From the NCBI GenBank assembly GCA_007026445.1, contig VDMD01000109.1:1-64000 (forward strand): a DNA stretch of 64,000 nt, given 5' to 3'. Of this stretch, positions 57,761-64,000 are shown one piece after another. The notes under the pieces were generated by a model, which was not told the DNA's origin, ran no database searches, and saw only the letters and a program-made list of their open reading frames with translations. Position 1 is the stretch's first letter. Each line of letters opens with the position of its first letter. Position numbers and translations under genes: made by a program. This DNA comes from Schizophyllum amplum. Its lineage: Eukaryota; Basidiomycota; Agaricomycetes; Agaricales; Schizophyllaceae.

Positions 57761-58380
57761 AGAGCTGTGTACGAGTGATATGATGAGAGAGAAGGATCGA
57801 GGAGGGACGAGGGAGGAATGAGGAAGGAATGAGGAATGAGGGAGCAAGTCGGCGATGATCGACATAGAGAACCAACGACTATATCGATAAATGAGAAGAG
57901 GAAACGGGAAAGAGGTCGACCGTGGGAGAGGTGAAGGAACGTGGCGGTGAAGGACCATGGATGAAGGGAGCAGACGAATACGGACGACTATTGATACGCA
58001 CGTACGCCGCGCTTAACCAGCGCTGAGGGGAAACGTCCTCATATGCTCTTCTCAAGTCACAGAGTATGTTCCGGAGGTCCGGATGGAGTGTGAGAGCTTT
58101 GGCATCCGTTCGAGCACTTCGACGTAAAGGACGCTGTGTCGAACGTCAAGAGTCAGCATTGTACAGGGCGTTGAGCATGGCCCAGGCGGAATAGCCTGAC
58201 CAGACTGCACATACGAGCAGGTCATCTATGTGCGTACTGAGCCTGTTCGAGTCGTCGGGAGCGCCGCCCATGACGGCACGACGGGCTCGAGTTCGCGCAT
58301 TTTGGACTACTTCAATCCACATGTCATCTTCCCGCAGCAAGGTCTTCAGGGTGCTGAAATCGAAACATACGCAATGCTGG

Positions 58381-58480
58381 ATACGACGGTTGAGAACAAG
58401 GCGTAGGAGAACAATGGAATTGACCAAAACGAGCGATCGGCCAAGCAAAGACAAACAGCATTCGCTCTTGTTCCGCACCT
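58381..58480 (-). repeat. Dispersed ~95-bp repeat, copy near 58.4 kb
   Basis: Edge ACGACGGTTGAGAACAAGGC, interior CCAAAACGAGCGATCGGCC, far edge CGCTCTTGTTCCGC. It is the mirror counterpart of the 49.9-kb copy. Confidence 0.75.
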
Positions 58481-58859
58481 TCATCTTCCTATCCGTCTCG
58501 CTGCGATTTCTTCCAACTCTCGCCAGCGACATGGACGCTGATGGGGTGCTTTCATGACTGCATGGATACTTATAAAGATATGCAGCATCACCAGCGGCTT
58601 CGCGCTTTGGGGTCCCCGTGAACTGCGTGGTCTTCAGGCAAGCCGTCGGAGTACAGAAGGGAACGGAGAAGATACTGGCGGCGCTTAAAGGACGAGGCGC
58701 CTGGCTATGGCCGGATACCGTGCGTGCTTTCTTCTCTGCCTCATCCCTGGTTACTGACACTGAAGCGACATGTCGCCCTGGACATCGTCGGAATCCAAGG
58801 ACCTGTCGAGTCTTTGTAGCGCTCGCGCCCTCACATTCTGCCCAAGAGCGCAGTGTCGG

Positions 58860-59420
58860 CCATGTAGGGAGGCCGCAGACCCTGGAGAATGGTCCAGCGT
58901 CCGCGCCTATCGTGGTGCGTCCTCCTCTTGACCGAACCACGCCCAGGTTCTCACCGAGCTCTCCCCAGATGTATAAACCAACAACTATCTAGACCCTTGT
59001 ATACTACTGTACGACGATCAATGCTATACCCATTCTGAACCATCCTGGCTCCCCCTTGAACTCACGGGAATGCGTACCCAGGCGCAGATGTCGTCCTCGT
59101 CGGCCACGGATTTCAGGCGCCCGACCTATCTGACCATACCGGTACATGGCGGCTATGGACGATCGCCTTCTCGGACCAAAGCCGGCTCTCCGACATGTTC
59201 ATCTTCAAGCTGCAACGAACTTCGTGGAGTCGGCAACGGACCTTTCCGTACCCGCCATGAGAACTGAAGCAGAGCGTCGACTGCAGCATTGCCCTCAGCC
59301 ACGCCGTCCTCCTATGCCACCACGACGCTCTCCCCAACCGCGACATCGCCTCCAACGAAGTCATCATCTTCGTCTTCGCCTTGGTTATGTCATTGGACAT
59401 CGGCTGGTTTCCATGCGCGC
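58860..59420 (+). pseudogene. Family B gene fragment, copy B5
   Basis: Contains GGTGCGTCCTCCTCTTGACC (58915), GAGCTCTCCCCAGATGTATA and CTTGAACTCACGGGAATGCG, then a frame with NRDIASNEVIIFVFAL near 59370. Inverted relative to B4 and more similar to it than to B1-B3. No complete ORF model. Confidence 0.35.
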
Positions 59421-59700
59421 GCTGAACTGGACGAAGATGTGGCGTGTCCTGCGTGGAGATGGATGTATCACGCTGCGTCTTGTTCTTCCGTGGTCATCTT
59501 CGTCAAACACTCATCACTTGAACGACATCTAGACGCAAAACCTCGACCGTCGCCGCTGCAGCAAACATTGCCTTCGCGTGCACGCTGTGAACTGATTGAT
59601 GGACGTGGCGGTGAGTGAATCCATGTCTTTATGAAGTGGCGGTTCTCAGACGAGATGTCATAGTCTCAATCACCGATGCTATACAACGGTGCGGTGGAGT

Positions 59701-59730
59701 ACACGCGGAAGCCTCACGGCTGACGTTCGA
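59701..59730 (+). promoter_or_regulatory. Conserved 5' leader block of NLR5
   Basis: ACACGCGGAAGCCTCACGGC then TGACGTTCG, 140 bp before the ATG, preceded by GTGGCGGTTCTCAG as in the other leaders. Confidence 0.5.
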
Positions 59731-59765
59731 CATGCTGTCAAGGCCCGATATGACCCTCTCTCTCT

Positions 59766-59870
59766 TTGACCACGACCACGACCTGACCACGACCTGACCA
59801 CGACCACGACCAGATCACGACCACAACCACAATCACGACCGAAACTACGATCCGGCCACATCCACAACCA
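59766..59870 (+). repeat. GACCAC microsatellite abutting the NLR5 start
   Basis: Imperfect GACCAC/GACCTGACCAC array reaching within a few bases of the ATG; a shorter ACGACCTCGACC version precedes the NLR4 ATG. Length change here would alter the 5' UTR. Confidence 0.75.
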
Positions 59871-62800
59871 TGACTACGACCTCGATGCCCTCAAGAGCGA
59901 TGTCGCACTCGCCTCGCCCTTCGTCTTCGACCAGTCGTCCGCGCCGCTGGCTACAGAATGTGCTCCATCCGCGACAGTCCGGGTGGCTCAGCCGCTCTCC
60001 AAGCCCTGCTCCGGTAAAATCCAGGGCATCGTCGCCTTCCCCGTCGATACCGTCCTCGGCAGCGGGACCATCAGTCTCATCGATGGCACCGCCGGCGCCG
60101 CCTGACATGATGCCATCAGAGCCCCCGACAGAGATAGCGCTGATCGCTCCATCGCCGCCATCATCAGCGTCGGTCACAGTCCCTCAAGAGCCCGGCCCGC
60201 ATTCGTCATATTCGACGACCCGCACGTCCCTATCGCCAGCATCGCCTTCATCGGTGTCCCTGGGACCCCCCACCGTCACCGTGTCGGCCCCGCCGTCAGC
60301 ATCTCTCGCAGTGTCTCCGGCTGACCCGTCGAATCATCCCTCTGCCAGTTCATCAGCGATTTCACCGACACCCTCGTCGAATCCCCCCATCGCCTTGGCG
60401 CCTCCACCGCCGGCGATCCCTGTTATCACTTTATCTACCCCTTCGATCTCTGCGTCCGCGACATCGAAGCCTCTGCCTGATATCCCCGCACCCTCCTCCG
60501 CACCGTTGCAGAAGCCGGCGGCGCCCATCGACCCGCTCGTCGCTCTTTGGAATGAGGCGATAGTGAGGTATACGGCCGAGACGGGCGTTGACCTCAATGC
60601 GGATGGCATCGCGCTCTTCGAGTCAGAGGACGCGATACATCGGTATCTCGATGAGCATGAGAAGGAGTTCGACAAGTTCCGCGACGGGGGCGCGAAACGG
60701 CTCCGCGACGCCCTCACGTCTGTAGTCGCAGCGTTGGGGCCACTATGTGCGATCGTCGGAGACGGCGTTGGTATGGTGAGTTATGTTTTGTAGAAGTATG
60801 GCGAAGGCGACCTGTAGCTGACTCGTCGTCTCAGGCATTCGAACCCTCGAAAGTGATATTCGGGGCTGTTGGCGAATTGTGCAAGGTGGGCGACATCCTC
60901 TTGGCGCTTCACCTTGCTTACAGGCTTCCAGGCCGCCGTCGAGGTGGGCGATGAGCTCGGCGCGATCACAGATGCCTTCGACGCCATGGCGCATCATCTT
61001 CGTATAGTGGAACGTATTGCAGGTCGGGACGTTCTCAACGACTATGCGTTGAGGGAGGCGTCCGTCAAGTTGCTCGCGCAGATTCTTGTCGTGCTCGCTG
61101 TCATTCAGAAGGTTCGGAGGCAGGGGCACCTTGGTGAGCTCGCCATTTCTGTACGGTCCTCCAGTTGACGACGTATGGATAGTATTGTGGCTAAAGAAGC
61201 TCGCAAAATCGAAGGAGGTGGCCTCGGCTCTAGCAGATTTGAGCCGACTCGCTGGGAACCACCACGAGACTGTGACGGCTGTGACGCTTCATACTGCCAA
61301 AAAGACGATGACGATCCTTACGGAGATCGATGCCTGTAAGCTGCTATTTCTCCTGCACTCTTTCCTTTCTGCTCACGTACCGCTGCGTGCTTCAGGGAGC
61401 AAGGAAGAGCAAGTATTGACTCGAGCATCCCTCGCTTGTATCACGAAGACTGCGCAGGACATCTACGGTAGTTCGACATTGCTGCTGCCGCTTTATAAGT
61501 CTCGACTGACTCGTCACAAAGCCCGTCTTTGTAGGAACGACACCTTGACGGTGGACCAGCAGAACACCAGCCGCGGGACACTGGAGAACATACAGATGGC
61601 CCTCCTTCGACAGATTGATCTCATCAAATTAGACAGAAGTGATTACACTCTTGACTACACATGTCTCATCTGACGATATGGAACCTTAGAGACGGCTGAT
61701 CTTGAGGGGATTTTTGCATGGCTGCAGTTCCCAGACTCTTCGGTGAAGATGAACAATCTCCTCGACAATCGTGCCCAATCAACGGGATCGTGGTTTCTCG
61801 ACAGTGAGGAGTTCACAGCGTCCAAGCAGCGTACGACGAAGACATTATTGCTGCATGGGAAAGGTGAGAACTATCGAAAACTCTTATTGGGCATTGGCTG
61901 ATTCTCCGCTAGCTGGTTGCGGGAAAAGTACCATGATGTACGCGAACTTCCTCCATGCAGTAGTTGATTAACATCATTGATCATGACGTTTTCAGAGCGG
62001 CTGTCATTCGAGATCTCCAGGCGGACGCCGCATCCTCCGACGCAGAGTCAATCACGCTGTCCCATCTCTTTGATACGACCGGGTCAAGTCCTCGTAATCT
62101 ACGCGCATTCCTCTCGTCACTGCTCTGTCAGCTCGCATATCACTTGCCCGAATGCGCGTCCCGATTACTGAAAGCTCGCGAGGACGTCTCGGGGCGTGCC
62201 CAGCTCTCGCTTGATATGATGCGATATAACTTGGATGCCGTGATTAGGGCGACGCAGATGCATCTGTTCGTTGTCATAGATGCTCTGGACGAGGCTGATG
62301 ATCCAAAGACCGCTGTCCTTTTCCTCAAGCATCTCCGGACGTACGACAACGTGTCGCTCATCGTATCAAGTCGAATGGAGGTGGCTTTTCGCACAGACTT
62401 GGAGGCTCTCTGTGACACACGCGTCGCTATGGATGTAAAGCGAGTGACTGGCGACATCACTATCGTCCTTGCCACGTACCTCGCCCCAAATGGCCTGCTG
62501 GGCGACGTCAGCAACAAATCTTTAGTGAGCGACAAGCTGAGGGAGGGTGCGGATGGCAAGTACGTCCGGATCATCGTGTTATCGCCCTCGATGCTGATGT
62601 GTGTCGTAGCTTTCGATGGACCGTTTTGCTGGCGCGGGAGCTTGTCGATGTTGCCGGTATACCCTTTGAGCTTCTTCGGCGCCTCGAAGAGTCCCCGAGG
62701 ACGCTAGCGAGTCTCTACGACGATATTTTGGCCCGCATATACAAGACCGGCGCACAGAAATCCGTTCGCAATCTGCTGGTGTGGGCTGTCTTGGCAGTGA

Positions 62801-64000
62801 AACCCCTCACCACAGCCGAGTTCGCTCACCTGATGTCTTTCGACTACTCCTATCGCATGCCTGTCTACGACGCCGCTCTGAACTCCTCTGCGGACCATGT
62901 TGTTGCTCTTGCGGGGTCTAATTTCGTAGCCGTACGCGATGGCGAAGTTCGCATTGTGCATGCATCTGTGAAGGATCACCTCCTGAATCCTCCGGAGGAC
63001 TCCCTCGAGCTCAATGCAACCAAGTTCTTTCACATCGACACCAGCGCAGCGTACGCTTCCATGACTCGCACGTGCCTCGCGTACATCCGCGCGAACACGG
63101 ACCTTCGCTCGCAGAAACACGTCCACCATCTGATATGGACTTGGGTCTTCTACTTCGTCAAGGTGGATCTCGCGAGAGACCCCGATCTCGAGCAGGATGT
63201 TATCGACACCCTCGCAAACATCGATCGGAAAGACGTGGTCACCGTGTCTCTGTACCCTGCGATCCAAACGGGAAGCACATTCCTCGCGACGCTACTCATT
63301 GATCGGCTGGGAGCAGATGTCGAGGGGAAGGCCAATTCTCTACGAGCACCGCGAATAACCTCAATGACCTTCGATGGTCAGTTTGAAGCGATGGCTCCCA
63401 TACTCGTTGATTCGCACTTCGTCGATGATGATGAATCCCAACGTCGCTGCACACCCCTTCATTGCGCTGCATACCACAAGCAAGTCGAGATCGTACGCCT
63501 TCTGATCGACAAGGGTGCCAACATCGAGGCTCAGGATGAGGCCGGCTGGACACCGCTTCGATTTGCAGCGTCAAACAGGCATCTCGAAATCGCTCGCCTC
63601 TTCGTTGAGCACGGTGCGAATGTCACAGCTGTCCTCCACATCGCAGCGCAGGACGGTAACCTCGAGCTTGCTCGACTCCTCCTTGACCACCGTGCGGATG
63701 TCGAGGCACGCAGGAAAGGGTTTTTGGGGCGTCGCCCTCTCCACCTCGCAGCGGAAAACGGTCACCTTGAGGTTGCTCAATACCTCATTTATCGAGGCGC
63801 AGATGTTGATGCACTCTGTAACCTGCAGATGACAGCCCTTCACTACGCAGTGACTCCGGGTCACCTCGAAATTGCCGAACTCCTCCTCGACCACGGTGCA
63901 GATGTCCATGTACGTGCGAAGGATTGCCAAAATGCGACACCCCTCCACGCCGCAGCGATGAATGGTCACCTCGAAGTTGCCAGACTCCTCATCGACCGTG
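59870..64000 (+). CDS. NLR5: Goodbye-NACHT-ankyrin receptor, 3' end outside window
   Basis: Exons 59870-60775, 60835-60885, 60932-61133, 61183-61335, 61396-61467, 61522-61638, 61690-61863, 61913-61937, 61996-62559, 62610->64000; open throughout. N-terminus carries RRWLQNVLHPRQSGWLSRSP, then a Ser/Pro-rich linker to about 220, Goodbye (LVALWNEAIVRYTAETG onward), and NACHT with Walker A GKAGCGKST (near 557-565) and Walker B LFVVIDALDEADD. The post-NACHT region reads FRWTVLLARELVDVAGIP and TTAEFAHLMSFDYS. Ankyrin repeats start near 63440 (RRCTPLHCAAYHKQ). One repeat has lost about nine residues (HGANVTAVLHIAAQDG). The segment 63310-63440 is poorly alignable with the paralogs. N-terminal type B, NACHT-C type II, like NLR3. 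Confidence 0.9.

Overview
The window looks like accessory, repeat-rich chromosomal DNA of a filamentous basidiomycete, most likely an Agaricomycete. The evidence is very dense short introns (about 45-60 bp, mostly GT-AG), multi-exon genes whose phases fit exactly, fungal STAND receptors with a Goodbye-type N-terminal domain, BTB and MYND proteins, a Pmp3 proteolipid gene, and small Thr-rich secreted proteins. No rRNA, convincing tRNA, CRISPR array or bacterial operon was seen.

The dominant content is a cluster of five paralogous NLR-like receptor genes. All share one architecture: a short N-terminal motif, a Ser/Pro-rich disordered linker, Goodbye, NACHT and ankyrin repeats. All share one ten-exon structure. 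NLR1 (1-2743, minus) runs off the left edge. NLR2 (14315-20217, minus) is a pseudogene. NLR3 (24722-29742, minus) and NLR4 (43215-48261, plus) are complete. NLR5 (59870 onward, plus) runs off the right edge. They are mosaics: two N-terminal types (A: NLR1, NLR4; B: NLR2, NLR3, NLR5) are combined with two NACHT-C/helical types (I: NLR2, NLR4; II: NLR1, NLR3, NLR5), and all four combinations occur.

Between the receptors lie five copies of a small secreted Thr-rich protein gene (SSP1-SSP5) with conserved promoters, several dispersed decayed gene fragments (families A and B), a recurrent ~95-bp repeat, two small foldback elements and a 1054-bp terminal-inverted-repeat transposon that sits inside the 5' coding region of NLR2. 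A block NLR - family A - SSP occurs twice in inverted orientation (1-7.05 kb and 38.6-48.3 kb).

The 31.8-38.0 kb stretch carries more ordinary genes: a hypothetical 183-residue protein, three paralogous BTB proteins and PMP3. The 51.3-56.4 kb stretch holds two tandem MYND-finger paralogs, one broken by a 40-bp deletion. They are flanked by an inverted duplication (49.1-50.75 kb and 57.6-59.45 kb).

The receptors would be cytosolic NTP-driven sensors. The Goodbye/N-terminal part would be the signalling module, NACHT the switch and the ankyrin array the ligand-recognition surface. Birth, decay and domain exchange among the paralogs, helped by local inverted repeats and mobile elements, are visible directly in the sequence. 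All functional roles are inferred from domain families.
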